Positions 63,899 to 64,000 of a stretch of 64,000 nucleotides of DNA are shown here, one piece after another. A program made the translations under genes and the position numbers. The stretch is from an uncultured Pseudomonas sp. GTDB taxonomy: Bacteria; Pseudomonadota; Gammaproteobacteria; Pseudomonadales; Pseudomonadaceae. The notes below the pieces were generated by a model that was given only the letters and a program-made list of their open reading frames with translations, was not told where the DNA came from and searched no databases. Position 1 is the first letter of the stretch. Every line of letters begins with the position of its first letter. The stretch covers positions 1 to 64,000 of the forward strand of contig NZ_CAMPHI010000024.1 of the NCBI RefSeq assembly GCF_946885955.1. The letters run 5' to 3'.

Positions 63899-64000
63899 TT
63901 AGCGGCCGACCTCCTGGTCCATCAGTTTGAGGAACTTCGGGGAAAACCCGCTACGTTCAACCGCTATGTCAGGATCAGCAGATGATGCGCTTGCCAGACT
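63899..64000 (-). CDS. 3' end of an unidentified gene running off the right edge
   Basis: On the minus strand an open frame enters from the window edge and ends with TAA at 63899-63901, giving 33 residues ending in FSPKFLKLMDQEVGR. A stem-loop follows within 40 nt. The fragment is too short to name a family, and it could be fortuitous. Confidence 0.4.
   Translation of the reverse strand, partial: SLASASSADPDIAVERSGFSPKFLKLMDQEVGR

Noticed and set aside
1..64000. CRISPR arrays, insertion sequences, rRNA genes or prophage
   Set aside because: No regularly spaced identical repeats, transposase motifs, rRNA segments or phage structural genes outside the T6SS were seen on either strand.

Overview
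The window looks like a Pseudomonas chromosome of the P. aeruginosa lineage in the broad sense. It has high GC, Pseudomonas-type REP palindromes, a type VI secretion (T6SS) locus in the same gene order as the P. aeruginosa H1-T6SS (HSI-I), and a fimU-pilV-pilW-pilX-pilY1-pilE minor-pilin operon. These assignments rest on protein motifs and synteny read by eye; no database search was run.

Positions 1-40208 hold a complete H1-type T6SS. From a divergent control region at 20021-20371, the minus-strand operon reads fha1, tssJ, tssK, tssL, tssM, tagF, pppA, ppkA, tagT, tagS, tagR, tagQ. This is the forkhead adaptor, the membrane complex and the threonine-phosphorylation switch. The plus-strand operon reads tssA, tssB, tssC, hcp, a Tae4-like amidase with a periplasmic immunity protein, tagJ, tssE, tssF, tssG, clpV, vgrG. 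It continues into a VgrG cargo module (DUF6484, DUF2169 adaptor, ketosynthase-like pseudo-enzyme, PAAR-like/HNH nuclease resembling Tse7, its probable immunity protein, and a HEAT-repeat protein). A second Ser/Thr kinase lies convergent to tagQ at the left edge. Many genes overlap by ATGA, and both divergent leaders carry GGA-in-loop hairpins of the RsmA/CsrA type.

Positions 40209-45472 hold a spacer with a tRNA-like T-arm remnant and two minus-strand terminators, then a very large soluble histidine kinase (about eight PAS-like repeats plus a GAF domain), then a frameshifted NarL-type response regulator remnant. Positions 45519-52269 hold the minor pilin operon on the minus strand; no pilY2 is present.

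Positions 52270-63575 are a partly decayed signalling region: an MCP tail fragment, an intact NarL/FixJ regulator, a membrane-anchored MCP-like protein, an internally deleted paralogue, a membrane-anchored CheW, a full MCP, truncated cheR and cheD, and a PAS-GGDEF-EAL protein. No CheA, CheY or CheB is present.

The most unusual signal is in the non-coding DNA of this last region. A composite element occurs five times in 3.7 kb. It has two CCTAC boxes 21-22 nt apart, a conserved AARAANCAGC spacer, and CCGATG exactly 17 nt after the second box. The copies precede the pilin operon (on the minus strand), a candidate small RNA ending in a strong terminator, the response regulator, and both membrane MCP-like genes. 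This looks like a local regulon that may not have been described.
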